Shown: piece by piece, positions 18,101 to 25,590 of the stretch | How the letters are laid out: each line of letters starts with the position of its first letter | How positions within the stretch are numbered: position 1 is the first letter of the stretch | NCBI GenBank assembly: GCA_022451965.1 | Contig: JAKUNJ010000003.1 | Span: 1 to 45,449 of the forward strand | From: Dehalococcoidia bacterium | GTDB lineage: Bacteria > Chloroflexota > Dehalococcoidia > Lucifugimonadales > Lucifugimonadaceae | DNA: 45,449 nucleotides | Reading direction: 5' to 3' | Program-made: the position numbers and the translations under genes | The notes under the pieces: model-generated | Told to the model about the DNA's origin: nothing | The model's input: only the letters and a program-made list of their open reading frames with translations | Database searches by the model: none

Positions 18101-18436
18101 TTTGAATACTAAAAAGTCTGGTGATCCTGTAAATTTTTTATATCTTAGGTATGGTTGATAAATAATTTTTTCATTTCTTTTTATTGCTTCATCTGTTAGT
18201 TCTTCTTTTTCTTCAAAGCTAAGATTTTTATCAATTTCATAAATGTTTTCAGATTTTCTTAAGTCGTCTAAATAATTTCTTTCATGTTCTATTCCAATTT
18301 TTCTTATAATTTCTAACCAAGGATCATAATTTTTAGAAAAATCTTTGGGAGTTTCTAAAAAGTCTAGCCAAGTTTTATGCTGGCATTGAGAAAAATCTTG
18401 TATTGAATAAGCTGTTATGTTTTTATTTTTTTTCAA
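15113..18436 (-). CDS. TM0106-type RecB-like nuclease / RNase H-like / superfamily 1 helicase fusion
   Basis: A 1107-aa multidomain protein. Residues ~1-210 are a RecB-like (PD-D/ExK) nuclease region. ITAYSIQDFSQCQHKTWLD and later FTGSPDFLVF and YEPWDVKSG supply the Asp and Lys-like positions, and the cluster KCNLCNVCDYKLLC (~195-208) looks like an iron-sulfur cysteine group. DLFFDIEGYPMYF (~310) begins an RNase H-like (RNase_H_2) domain. The C-terminal half is a Dna2/Upf1-type helicase with Walker A QGPPGTGKSF (~720), Walker B FFDEAGQMS (~835), IGDHMQLPQP, and C-terminal VGTIDNFQGQEAPIVIVSY and NVSISRAK. It probably processes DNA in repair. The start is TTG. It stands alone beside tRNA genes, and a promoter-like sequence lies just upstream. 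Confidence 0.88.
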   Translation of the reverse strand: MKKNKNITAYSIQDFSQCQHKTWLDFLETPKDFSKNYDPWLEIIRKIGIEHERNYLDDLRKSENIYEIDKNLSFEEKEELTDEAIKRNEKIIYQPYLRYKKFTGSPDFLVFKDNYYEPWDVKSGFRIKPENILQLCHYSYILDKKYSLLPNSGKIILRDKSSHDIEIRRYFEYFLNIKNRILDFINSQNEIPEASKCNLCNVCDYKLLCEANWKKEDHLNQVANIKKNQIKFLQNQNIDTLEKLSKIDSNIQIKGINKNSLEILKLQSSLQLNERNSKKLEYKIIFNQKKEINDPNKLIGFEILPEPSQNDLFFDIEGYPMYFDDNSKSSGLEYLFGIYYRSFGQETFLKFLAINHQEEKKAFEDLIDFIFSHLKKYKDAHIYHYNAYEETALKKLSLKYETKIFEVDYILREKKLIDLFKVVKDSLLISAENYKLKTIEKFYQINREEDISSGQDSLVAFEKYLDSGHEEILEEIILYNQQDCKSLIYLQNWLNEIKPKNINFNKNLIDEKISESNLEQIQIEKNLSLTIKNLDESEKDIKPILDQLNFYNRKEQRPDWWSFFSNKEKDTEDLIEDNSCIGGLNLTNESNDGNYKILNFKYPEQITKMKPGDSVLDQNGENSAMILSVDYKNFEVKIRLGKNKIPPLSLTPSQPLNTKSIDNAVAEFIKDYSYKNSYPAIKSMLHKKDTSYKGKFEFNNSIQAIKNRIKNMNNSYIVMQGPPGTGKSFITSRIILDLIESNYRIAIVCHSHKAIINLIKSIDDFAVESKVYFKGIYKSSSKKIDHLFSNIQIGDTNKVNVKDYQLVAGTTWALSNSNHRINSKEDKNFDYIFFDEAGQMSISKVIASSLSAKNIVLIGDHMQLPQPTTGNIEGESSLSPIEYLISEKNTISNDKGIFLDKSYRMHSSVCEFISDSFYEKRLHSDELNKNQKIIIKDKEIHNGIFVADINHSDYSVQNIEEAQFTKNIYKKLINNTWINRENEKKKITQKDILIVSPFNAQVNLIKEEIPEAQVGTIDNFQGQEAPIVIVSYASSDPENIPRGSDFFFDFRRLNVSISRAKCLAIILLNSRLLSYYCSSIEDMERLNYFCKLNSLDNNIDKLINILD

Positions 18437-18460
18437 TTTTTATATACAAATATATGAATT

Positions 18461-18489
18461 AGAATAGATGATTTATTTTTTCTTAACAA
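18461..18489 (-). promoter_or_regulatory. Promoter candidate for the nuclease-helicase gene
   Basis: On the minus strand, TTGTTA (complement at 18484-18489) and TATTCT (complement at 18461-18466) are separated by 17 bp. Transcription would begin near 18454, about 18 nt before the TTG start, giving a very short leader with no Shine-Dalgarno. It places element E1 upstream of the transcription start, so E1 would belong to the preceding transcript. Confidence 0.4.
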
Positions 18490-18515
18490 CCTATTTGGCA
18501 CATTCTTAAATAATA

Positions 18516-18574
18516 AAACCCACCTCCAGAGTAAACTGCCTGAGCATCAACCAGTAAGCCAAAGAAGCGGGCTT
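18516..18574 (-). repeat. Element E1: 59-nt structured repeat, copy 1
   Basis: On the minus strand its ends AAGCCCGCTTC and GAGGTGGGTTT pair over 11 bp (8 Watson-Crick plus 3 G.U); on the plus strand the same positions would leave three A.C mismatches. The interior carries GGTTGATGCTCAGG and ACTCTGGAGG. A nearly identical frame of the same 59-nt length occurs at 27820-27878. The helix is followed by TTTTATTATTT, which would suit a terminator at the end of a minus-strand transcript. No known RNA family was recognised. Confidence 0.6.
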
Positions 18575-18839
18575 ATTTCTTGATAATAAATCAGATAGCA
18601 TTATTTACACAGGGTAAAAACTCTTAAAAACTTTTCGTCGCCGAAAGCCGAAAAAGACCACTACTTTTCAGACTATTATCTAGCAGTTCCTCTGAATATT
18701 TATCAAGTTATTAGAATAATAATATAAAAATAATAATAATCAATAAATTTTTTTCCCAGAAAAATGGAATTTTTATTTTTATGATGAGTATCCATAAATA
18801 TAGCCATTTTTATATGTATATTAATACTTTCCCAGGTGT

Positions 18840-19454
18840 CTAATTTATAAGTAGTTTATATACGATGAATAATGAAATTCCAATCAGTATCATACTAGAA
18901 CTTAGATTTAATATTTTTTCTTTATTTAAAAATTTCCTAATAGCACTATTTCCTACAGAAAATGAGACAAAGGTATACCAAAGAAAATCTATTATTGAAG
19001 CAATAGAAGCAAGATAAAAGATTTGAAAAATAGTAGTTTCAGATTTAATGAATTGAGAAAAAATTGCGAAGAAAAAGATTGTTATTTTTGGATTAAAGAA
19101 ACAAATCAAAAAACCTTCTATGAAGTTTTCTGTGAGTAATTTTTTTGAAATTATATTTTGTTTTATGTTTGAATTAGATCTAAGAATTTTTATTGCTAAG
19201 AAAACAAGATAGATAACTAATATTAATGTTAGATAATCTAATACTTTAGAATTTATTCTAAAGAATAAAGATATTCCTATGATTGATATCATGCAGTAAA
19301 AGAAAATGCCTACAGCGTGACCTAAGCCTGTTGTTGTTCCGCTTAATATACCGTTTGCTATTCCATTTCTAGATATTAAAACTAAACTTGGCCCAGGTGA
19401 TGCTGCACCTAGAAAGCAGGTAATAATAACTTGTAATAAAATGAACGTATTCAA
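18840..19454 (-). CDS. LysE/RhtB family amino-acid exporter
   Basis: A 204-aa inner-membrane protein with about six hydrophobic helices. The family hallmark AASPGPSLVLISRNGIANG lies after the first helix, followed by TGLGHAVGIFFYC; FFNPKITIFFFAIF is the second conserved Asn-Pro-Lys region. LysE/RhtB proteins export amino acids such as lysine, homoserine or threonine; the substrate here is not determinable. The predicted start is TTG with no obvious Shine-Dalgarno. It is divergent from the class V aminotransferase gene, a possible functional partner in amino-acid handling. Confidence 0.88.
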   Translation of the reverse strand: MNTFILLQVIITCFLGAASPGPSLVLISRNGIANGILSGTTTGLGHAVGIFFYCMISIIGISLFFRINSKVLDYLTLILVIYLVFLAIKILRSNSNIKQNIISKKLLTENFIEGFLICFFNPKITIFFFAIFSQFIKSETTIFQIFYLASIASIIDFLWYTFVSFSVGNSAIRKFLNKEKILNLSSSMILIGISLFIVYKLLIN

Positions 19455-19535
19455 TGTTAATAATTATTTACTTATCATCATAAAATATATTTCATAGATA
19501 TAATACAGTTAGCAAAATAATCCAAAGAGGTAGCT

Positions 19536-20702
19536 ATGACACAAAACGGGAAGCATTTCCTTCAAATTCCTGGGCCTACGAATGTTCCAGATAGTGTTTT
19601 AAGGGCAATAAGTTATCCAACTATTGATCACAGAGGTCCTGAATTTTCAAATATGACTAAAAATATTATCGAAGGATTAAAGGAAGTTGTAAAAGGAAAA
19701 GAATCAACTCCTATAATTTTTCCATCATCAGGTACTGGTGCTTGGGAAGCTTCTTTGGTAAATATACTTTCAGAAGGTGATAGAATACTGATGTTTGAGA
19801 CTGGTCACTTTTCTACATTATGGAAAACTATGGCTGAAAAATTAGGATTTAGAGTTGACTATATTAGTGGAGATTGGAGATCAGGGGTTGATGCTGAAAA
19901 AATTGCTGATGTTATAAAAAAAGATAAAGATCACAATATTAAAGCTATCTGTATGGTTCATAATGAGACCTCTACTGGAGTAACTTCAAAAATCCCAAGT
20001 ATAATAAAAATGATTAAGTCTCTCAGGCATCCAGCCATAATAATGGTAGACACAATTTCTTCGCTTGGCTCTATTGATTATTCTCATGATGAATGGAATG
20101 TAGATGTTACCATAGCAGGATCTCAAAAAGGCTTAATGTTACCGCCTGGTATAGCATTTAATTTTGTTAGTGAGAAAGCTATAGAAGCTTCTAAGTCTAA
20201 TAATTACAAAAGATCCTTTTGGGATTGGAATGAAATGATCACTAATAATATTAATGGATTTTTCCCTTATACACCTTCAACTAATATTCTTTTTGGCTTA
20301 GAAGAAGCGTTGAAATTATTAAAAAAAGAAGGACTTGATAATGTTTTTAAAAGACATGAAAGGCATGCAAATGCAACTAGGCTTGCTGTAAAAAATTGGG
20401 GATTAGAATTACTTCCATTAAACGAGGATGAATACTCAAATTCATTAACAAGTATTATCTTTAAAGAAGGAGTTAATGCTGACTTTATAAGAAAAATTAT
20501 TCTAGAGAAATTCAATACATCTTTAGGCACAGGATTGGGGAAATGGTCAGGAAGAATAATCAGAATAGGCCATTTAGGAGACTTTAATGATCCTATGTTA
20601 TTGGGAACATTAAGTTCCGTTGAGATGGGATTATCACTAGGAGAAATAGACTATAATTCTGGAGGCGTTAAGTCTGCGATGAATTATTTAGAGAAAAACT
20701 AA
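19536..20702 (+). CDS. Class V aminotransferase (serine/alanine-glyoxylate type)
   Basis: A 388-aa PLP enzyme of the SgaA/AGT group, which transfers an amino group from serine or alanine to glyoxylate. The start LQIPGPTNVPDSVLRA and IDHRGPEFSNM match the family's N-terminal phosphate and substrate region. FPSSGTGAWEASLVN contacts PLP, VDTISSLGS carries the PLP Asp, and AGSQKGLMLPPG contains the Schiff-base Lys (~195). The C-terminal RIIRIGHLGDF is also typical. An AGAGG ribosome-binding site precedes the ATG and a TATAAT lies at 19499-19504. It links to the neighbouring 2-hydroxyacid dehydrogenase in a plausible serine-hydroxypyruvate-glycerate route, an inference only. Confidence 0.92.
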   Translation: MTQNGKHFLQIPGPTNVPDSVLRAISYPTIDHRGPEFSNMTKNIIEGLKEVVKGKESTPIIFPSSGTGAWEASLVNILSEGDRILMFETGHFSTLWKTMAEKLGFRVDYISGDWRSGVDAEKIADVIKKDKDHNIKAICMVHNETSTGVTSKIPSIIKMIKSLRHPAIIMVDTISSLGSIDYSHDEWNVDVTIAGSQKGLMLPPGIAFNFVSEKAIEASKSNNYKRSFWDWNEMITNNINGFFPYTPSTNILFGLEEALKLLKKEGLDNVFKRHERHANATRLAVKNWGLELLPLNEDEYSNSLTSIIFKEGVNADFIRKIILEKFNTSLGTGLGKWSGRIIRIGHLGDFNDPMLLGTLSSVEMGLSLGEIDYNSGGVKSAMNYLEKN

Positions 20703-21727
20703 GGAGTATTCTGAATTCTTCTAGGTAAATTACCAACGCCAGCTTTATTTGTTTGAGGCAAAATTTTATCAATTTCTTCTAGATCGTTATTGGATAATTC
20801 TACTCCTGAAGCTTCAGAATTGGATTTAACTTGTTCAACCTTAGTAGCTCCAGCTATAACAGAACTTACTGATCTTTTTGATAAAAGCCAAGCAAATGCT
20901 AGCTGAACCATAGTAATTCCTTTATTATTAGCCCAAAGTTCTAAGTTTTCTATAATTTCAAAATTTTCATCATTTAGCCATTTTTCACTCCATGCAGTAT
21001 TTCCACCAGCTAATCTACCATCCTCTGGTATAAGATCTCTTTTATATTTTCCTGTAAGAAAACCTGATGCAAGAGGAAAGTAGGGGAGTATTCCAACATT
21101 ATATTTATCACATGCATGTATGAGTTCAGATTCTGGTTCTCTTTCGAACATAGAAAACTCAGGTTGAATAGTTGCAAATTCAGCCCATCCATATTTTCTT
21201 GAAATATGAATTCCTTCGACTAATTCAAAAGCCATATAATTAGAGCATCCAATATATCGAATTTTACCTTGAGTAACTAAATCATCTAATGCTTTTAGAG
21301 TTTCTTCTTGTCTGGTGAAAGGATCAAAAATATGAGTTTGATATAAGTCTATATAGTCAGTCTGTAATCTTTTTAAGCTTTCATCTACGGATCTTTTTAT
21401 ATGCACTGATGATAACCCAGATTTATTTGGGCCTTCATTTACTCTTTGAGCTACTTTTGTATCAGTAGGAGAAGGCATGGGATTCATACCACCTTTTGAT
21501 GCAATAATATATTGATCTCTATTTTCTTTAGTTGCTTTTCCAATGTATTCTTCAGAAAGACCATTAGAATACATGTCGGCAGTGTCTAATAAATTTATAC
21601 CATGATCCAAAGTTGATTTAATGATTATCTCAGACTCTTTGTAATTTAATTTTCTTCCAAAATTATTAGTCCCAAGGCCAATTTCAGAAACTAAAATTCC
21701 TGAGTTTCCTAAATTCCTATAATTCAT
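20699..21727 (-). CDS. Aldo/keto reductase
   Basis: A 342-aa NAD(P)H-dependent TIM-barrel oxidoreductase. The catalytic tetrad is visible: Asp and Tyr in NLLDTADMYSNGLSEEYIG, Lys in IIASKGG and His in DLYQTHIFDP. The N terminus YRNLGNSGILVSEIGLGTNNFG is standard for the family's YajO/Tas-like subgroup. Cofactor-site residues are near VIAGATKVEQV. It overlaps the aminotransferase gene tail to tail by 4 nt. A second, divergent paralogue lies at 24509-25471. Substrate unknown. Confidence 0.92.
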   Translation of the reverse strand: MNYRNLGNSGILVSEIGLGTNNFGRKLNYKESEIIIKSTLDHGINLLDTADMYSNGLSEEYIGKATKENRDQYIIASKGGMNPMPSPTDTKVAQRVNEGPNKSGLSSVHIKRSVDESLKRLQTDYIDLYQTHIFDPFTRQEETLKALDDLVTQGKIRYIGCSNYMAFELVEGIHISRKYGWAEFATIQPEFSMFEREPESELIHACDKYNVGILPYFPLASGFLTGKYKRDLIPEDGRLAGGNTAWSEKWLNDENFEIIENLELWANNKGITMVQLAFAWLLSKRSVSSVIAGATKVEQVKSNSEASGVELSNNDLEEIDKILPQTNKAGVGNLPRRIQNTP

Positions 21728-21790
21728 TTAAATCTCACTTCTATTTTTTTTTTACTTTTTACGATAGTATCTAAAAAATTCTCTTAAAAA

Positions 21791-22660
21791 ATGACGTTAT
21801 TTGCAACTTTTTTAATACTTCTTTATTGTTTAGGACATTCGTATTGGAATTTTCTTGTAAAAAAATCTGATAATCCTCAAATAATGCTCGTCTTAATTGC
21901 TATTGGTTCATGGGTAATATTTTCTCCACTAGCAATTGGTTACATTTTGATAAATTCTATCAGTTTAGAATCGTGGTTATTCATATTAATTAACTCAGTT
22001 CTTCAAGTTTTTTATTATGCTTTTTTAGGTAAAGCATATAAATTAGCTGATTTATCTATCGTATATCCTCTAGCAAGAGGGAGTGCTGTTTTCTTTATTC
22101 CATTTTGGGGGATGATCTTTTTAAATGAATCGGTAACATTCACAGCGATAATTGGAATATCAATGATTTTTATTGGACTAGTATTTATTTCTTTAATTCC
22201 AGTAATTAATAAAAATATAACCATAAATAAAAATTTACTAATAGGTATTTTTTTATCAATATTGGTAGGATTAAATATTTCACTTTATACCATAGTAGAT
22301 AAAAAGGCAGTATCATCGGTACATCCTTTCATTTATCCAATATTAATTACGATTGGAGGATCTTTAGGAGCTATTTTATTTACAGGTAGTAAAAATAAAA
22401 TAGAAGATTTAAAATTTCAATTTAAAAATAATTATCTTACAGTTATAGGTGGATCAGTAATTATGTATATTGCATATTCCGTGATGCTTTATGCTTTAAA
22501 TATTTCTAAAATGAGTTATGCTGCTACAGCTAGAGAATTAACTATAATGTTTGGAATTATATGGAGCTATTTTTTCTTAAAAGAAAAACTAACAATAACT
22601 AGATTTTTAGCGATATTAATAATTTTTTTTGGAGCAATAATAATTTCTATATCAAAATAA
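21791..22660 (+). CDS. EamA/DMT family transporter
   Basis: A 289-aa inner-membrane protein with about ten hydrophobic helices in two EamA repeats. YPLARGSAVFFIPFWGMIFLNE is the typical end of repeat 1. AATARELTIMFGIIWSYFFLKEKLTITR is the equivalent in repeat 2, with the conserved Glu before the last helix. Members move metabolites such as amino acids or nucleosides; the substrate is unknown. It is transcribed away from the aldo/keto reductase and ends 2 nt before the stop of the dehydrogenase gene. Confidence 0.88.
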   Translation: MTLFATFLILLYCLGHSYWNFLVKKSDNPQIMLVLIAIGSWVIFSPLAIGYILINSISLESWLFILINSVLQVFYYAFLGKAYKLADLSIVYPLARGSAVFFIPFWGMIFLNESVTFTAIIGISMIFIGLVFISLIPVINKNITINKNLLIGIFLSILVGLNISLYTIVDKKAVSSVHPFIYPILITIGGSLGAILFTGSKNKIEDLKFQFKNNYLTVIGGSVIMYIAYSVMLYALNISKMSYAATARELTIMFGIIWSYFFLKEKLTITRFLAILIIFFGAIIISISK

Positions 22661-22662
22661 AA

Positions 22663-23655
22663 TTAGTACCATTTTTCTTTATCCACTATATTGTGAAGTT
22701 TTTTCCCTTGATTGAAGAGACTAATATTCTTTTTGATAATTTCATACCTTCTATTAGTTATTGTGTCTCCTGCATCTAAAAGTGCAACATGAGGAGTTAT
22801 AATTACTCCGGGAGTAGTCCATAATTTGTGATTTGAAGGTAAAGGTTCTTCTTCAAAAACATCTAAACCAGCGCCAGAAATAATATTATTTTCTAAAGCA
22901 TTAACTAAATCGTCTAGACTCGTTGTTTTTCCTCTTCCGACATTTATAAAAATAGAAGTTTTTTTCATTTTTTTGAATAATTCTAAATTGAACATATAGT
23001 GAGTTTCAGGTGTATGCATTACCGTTGAAACTAAAATATCAACTTCAGAAATTTCTTTTTCAATTTCTTTTTGAGTTATAAGTTTGTCAAAATACTTGAG
23101 TTTCTCAAATTTTGGATCTACACCAATTACTTTCATATTAAATGCTTTACACAGCCTTCCAACTTCTTGTCCAATTCCCCCTGCTCCAACTATCATAATA
23201 GTCGCTTCATCAAGATGAATAGCTTTATGTCTATTTGCATTTTTGTTCCAACTTCTTTTTTTTTGAGCCTCCAAAAAATCAGGCAATCTCTTCGATAGTG
23301 ATAACAAATAAGCCATAACATGATTGCCTATGTAGTCAAAATATATGCCTCTAGGGTTTGTAACTACTAATGGATGTTCAACAAGTTCTTTATAGAACCA
23401 CCCATCCTTTCCTGAATCATTTACAAAACTTCCAGAATCAGGATTTGCTAACCATTTTAATTTTTTTGCATTTCTTATAGCTTCAGGTGAAACCCATCCA
23501 TAACCAGCCTCAATGATATGAATATTTTCTAAAACTTCACTTTCATCATTAAGTATTAGGAAATCTATTTTAGGAAAATCAATCTTAAGTCTTTTTATTA
23601 ATTCATTTTTTATATCATCAATAGGTGGGAAAAAAGCAAAATTAGTTAGTTCCAT
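22663..23655 (-). CDS. D-isomer 2-hydroxyacid dehydrogenase
   Basis: A 330-aa NAD(P)-dependent enzyme that interconverts 2-hydroxy and 2-oxo acids. The Rossmann motif is IMIVGAGGIGQEVGRL (GxGxxG), with VIGVDP ending the second strand. The catalytic Arg is probably that of NVGRGKTTS, the Glu lies in LDVFEEEPLP, and the catalytic His is in IITPHVALLD. The ATG is well placed behind AGGAG (7-nt spacer). Its position among HpaI aldolases and an SgaA-like aminotransferase suggests reduction of hydroxypyruvate, tartronate semialdehyde or similar, by context only. Confidence 0.93.
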   Translation of the reverse strand: MELTNFAFFPPIDDIKNELIKRLKIDFPKIDFLILNDESEVLENIHIIEAGYGWVSPEAIRNAKKLKWLANPDSGSFVNDSGKDGWFYKELVEHPLVVTNPRGIYFDYIGNHVMAYLLSLSKRLPDFLEAQKKRSWNKNANRHKAIHLDEATIMIVGAGGIGQEVGRLCKAFNMKVIGVDPKFEKLKYFDKLITQKEIEKEISEVDILVSTVMHTPETHYMFNLELFKKMKKTSIFINVGRGKTTSLDDLVNALENNIISGAGLDVFEEEPLPSNHKLWTTPGVIITPHVALLDAGDTITNRRYEIIKKNISLFNQGKKLHNIVDKEKWY

Positions 23656-23743
23656 TATTATTCTCCTTTTCTATTTTCAATATCAATGGTAAGGGGTATA
23701 CTCAAACATAGTATAACAATATATGTAAAAAAATCATCAATAC

Positions 23744-23748
23744 AGGAG
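23744..23748 (+). promoter_or_regulatory. Shine-Dalgarno deciding the start at 23755
   Basis: AGGAG at 23744-23748 lies 6 nt before the ATG at 23755. The frame remains open further upstream to a GTG/ATG-type start at 23686, but those 23 extra codons have no ribosome site and do not resemble the family's N terminus. Confidence 0.7.
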
Positions 23749-23754
23749 AAAGAA

Positions 23755-24540
23755 ATGTATCCGAGTGACATTAGAAAAAAACTTGCGACTGGAAAACCAG
23801 TTTTATCAACTAGTATGCCTAGCTTCGAACCCCATATTGCAAATGCAACCTATAATTGTAAACCTGATTGGGTCTGGATAGATACTGAACATAATCCTTG
23901 GGGTACTGAGTCTATGGGTACTTTATGTGTCGATGGTAGAAAAAAAGGAGTTGCTCCTGTTATAAGAATTCCTTGGAATGATCCCGCTTACATTAAAAAG
24001 GCGTACGATGTGGGGGCAGTTGGAGTAATGATTCCTCAGGTTGACAATACAGATGAGGTTAAACAAGCAATTCATGATGCTAAATACCCTCCAATTGGTG
24101 AAAGAGGTATAGCTCCTTTTTTTGCAGGATATCTTGATGGAGTATCTGCCAGAGATGTAGTTGATAATGCTAATGATGAAACTCTATTAATACTGCAGAT
24201 GGAATCTGTTGAGGCTTATGAGCAGATAGATGAAATACTTGCTATTCCTAATTTTGAAGTGATTTTAGCTGGACCTGCAGATTTATCAGCATCCTTAGGG
24301 TTTCCTGGTGATGATGCTACTAATTCTAAAACTGCAAATGTAATGGTTGATTTAGCTCATAAGGTCAAAGGTACGGGTAAAGCATTGGCTACAACTATGG
24401 GTGATGTAGAACACGCTAAACAATGGATTAAGGAAGGATATACAATGATGAATATAGGTTCTTCCTTGCAATATGGTACCATAGGTTTGTCTAAGATTTT
24501 TGAAGATATCAGGGATGAGTATGGGGTTGATTGGCACTAA
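23755..24540 (+). CDS. HpcH/HpaI family aldolase
   Basis: A 261-aa class II pyruvate-dependent aldolase of the HpaI type, cleaving or forming 4-hydroxy-2-oxo acids. The start at MYPSDIRKKLATGKPVLS is chosen for its Shine-Dalgarno and family fit. WVWIDTEHNPWG holds the catalytic His near residue 45-50 and GERGIAPFFAG carries the phosphate/carboxylate-binding Arg. LQMESVEAYEQIDEI and LAGPADLSASLGFPGD hold the metal-binding Glu and Asp. Its 3' end overlaps the convergent aldo/keto reductase by 32 nt. A second, more distant HpaI-like gene lies at 29423. Confidence 0.92.
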   Translation: MYPSDIRKKLATGKPVLSTSMPSFEPHIANATYNCKPDWVWIDTEHNPWGTESMGTLCVDGRKKGVAPVIRIPWNDPAYIKKAYDVGAVGVMIPQVDNTDEVKQAIHDAKYPPIGERGIAPFFAGYLDGVSARDVVDNANDETLLILQMESVEAYEQIDEILAIPNFEVILAGPADLSASLGFPGDDATNSKTANVMVDLAHKVKGTGKALATTMGDVEHAKQWIKEGYTMMNIGSSLQYGTIGLSKIFEDIRDEYGVDWH

Positions 24541-25471
24541 ACCTTTTTGGTGTAATCAGTTCATATATAGAAATATCTTTAATTAATTTGTTGATTTCAG
24601 ATATATCTTCTTGAGTTAAGTTTATGCAACCTGCTTTTGCGTTTGATATTGCCTGCTCTGGATTTTTCGATCCACAAATAGCAGAGGTCACTCCATTTGT
24701 ATGTAAAGTCCAAGCTATAGAAAGTTGGGTTTCATTATAATTATTATCTCCAATCCATTCAGAGAGAATATTATAAATCCTTAATCCTCTTTCCATTTGA
24801 TTTTTTTGGAATGTATGATGATTATACCGTGCATCATTTTTATCAAAGATATGTCCAGGTTTATATTTTCCAGATAATAAGCCTCTTGCTATTGGTGAAT
24901 ATACAATAGACCCTATGCCTAATTTATTACTTTCTGGAATAATTTCTATTTCTGAATGTCTAAACAATATAGAGAAATGAGGTTGGCTAGAAATAATTTG
25001 ATTTCCAGAGAATTCATTCATAGCTTTAATTTGTTTTGAAGAAAAATTTGAAACACCTAAATATTTAAAATATCCCTTGGATCTTAAATCAAGTAGTTTT
25101 GTAATTGTTTCTTCCATTGGAATTGAATCTTGCCAAGAATGAATTTGATACAAATCTATAAAATCAGTTTGTAAATTTCTTAATGAATTTTCTAGAGCTT
25201 TTTCTATATCTGAAGTATTTCTCCATGAAGAGAGCTTTGAAGCTAATACTAAATTTTCCTTTTTCCCTTTTAATGCTTTCCCTAAAATATTTTCACTATC
25301 AAGATACATCTGCGCAGTATCTAAAAAATTAACACCATTATCAATGGATGCATGAATGGCATTTATAGCATCTTTTTGTTCTATTTTTCCCATTCCTCCG
25401 CCAATGGGCCATGTTCCTAAACATATATTTGAAACTTTAGGTCCATTATTGCCAAGAATATTATATTTCAT
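24509..25471 (-). CDS. Aldo/keto reductase (second copy)
   Basis: A 320-aa aldo/keto reductase with the tetrad Asp/Tyr in NFLDTAQMYLDSENILGKAL, Lys in LVLASKLSS and His in DLYQIHSWQD. The start YNILGNNGPKVSNICLGTWPIGGG is canonical. It is clearly diverged from the copy at 20699-21727, so the two are old paralogues rather than a recent duplication. Its C-terminal ~10 residues are encoded opposite the aldolase end. Substrate unknown. Confidence 0.92.
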   Translation of the reverse strand: MKYNILGNNGPKVSNICLGTWPIGGGMGKIEQKDAINAIHASIDNGVNFLDTAQMYLDSENILGKALKGKKENLVLASKLSSWRNTSDIEKALENSLRNLQTDFIDLYQIHSWQDSIPMEETITKLLDLRSKGYFKYLGVSNFSSKQIKAMNEFSGNQIISSQPHFSILFRHSEIEIIPESNKLGIGSIVYSPIARGLLSGKYKPGHIFDKNDARYNHHTFQKNQMERGLRIYNILSEWIGDNNYNETQLSIAWTLHTNGVTSAICGSKNPEQAISNAKAGCINLTQEDISEINKLIKDISIYELITPKRFSANQPHTHP

Positions 25472-25539
25472 AAAGATTTCTAATTTTTTTATTTAATAGA
25501 AAGATAGCATTTAATTTTCTTATTAGTAACAAATTATTT

Positions 25540-25583
25540 CTGGGAAATAGTTAAATGTAAATATCCCCCAGAGGGGCCTGGGC
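25540..25583 (-). terminator. GC-rich hairpin downstream of the CoA-transferase gene
   Basis: In otherwise AT-rich DNA, CCCC-AGA-GGGG (25566-25576) or the alternative CCCAG...CTGGG (25567-25571 / 25578-25582) can form a stable stem. On the minus strand it is followed by GATATTTACATTT, a moderate U-rich tail, which would suit termination of the crotonase - CoA-transferase transcript. A plus-strand CTGGGAAA copy lies at 25540-25547. Confidence 0.4.
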
Positions 25584-25590
25584 ATAAAAT

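Larger units (their letters stand above)
18437..18839. other. Gene-poor gap with structured, GC-richer patches
   Basis: About 400 bases with no convincing gene between the helicase and the LysE-like gene, both on the minus strand. It contains a promoter-like sequence (18461-18489), the 59-nt shared element E1 (18516-18574), a stem-loop CTTTTCG/CGAAAAAG (18631-18656) and two copies of CTGGGAAA on the minus strand (18752-18759, 18828-18835). Parts of 18515-18680 are clearly richer in G+C than the surrounding DNA, which in AT-rich genomes often marks structured RNA. Short minus-strand frames exist (for example 32 codons across E1) but lack start and ribosome-site support. Confidence 0.6.

Noticed and set aside
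15061-18574. Integration of the helicase region at the tRNA-Arg 3' end
   Set aside because: No second copy of the tRNA 3' end (attachment-site-like direct repeat) was found downstream, and no integrase is nearby; the Xer recombinase at 5491 looks chromosomal.
18516-18574. Glycine riboswitch, T-box or 6S RNA identity for the E1/E2 elements because of CUCAGG and GCGGGC strings
   Set aside because: The conserved cores of those families (paired glycine aptamer folds, the T-box AGGGUGGNACCGCG, the 6S central bubble) are absent; only short strings agree.
18516-18611. A 32-codon minus-strand frame through E1 ending TLEVGF, whose last codons match a same-length frame through E2
   Set aside because: The middle of the two peptides is unrelated and aligning the DNA needs single-base indels, so the match reflects nucleotide conservation of the RNA-like element rather than a shared peptide.
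15079-18634. A 14-nt inverted match (TTTAAGAGTTTTTA) on either side of the nuclease-helicase gene, suggesting transposon ends
   Set aside because: In DNA this AT-rich, many 14-nt AT-dominated matches are expected by chance in 45 kb. There is no transposase, no target-site duplication and no longer similarity around it.
23686-23754. A 23-codon N-terminal extension of the HpaI aldolase
   Set aside because: It has no ribosome-binding site and no family similarity, and a strong AGGAG sits before the internal ATG at 23755.
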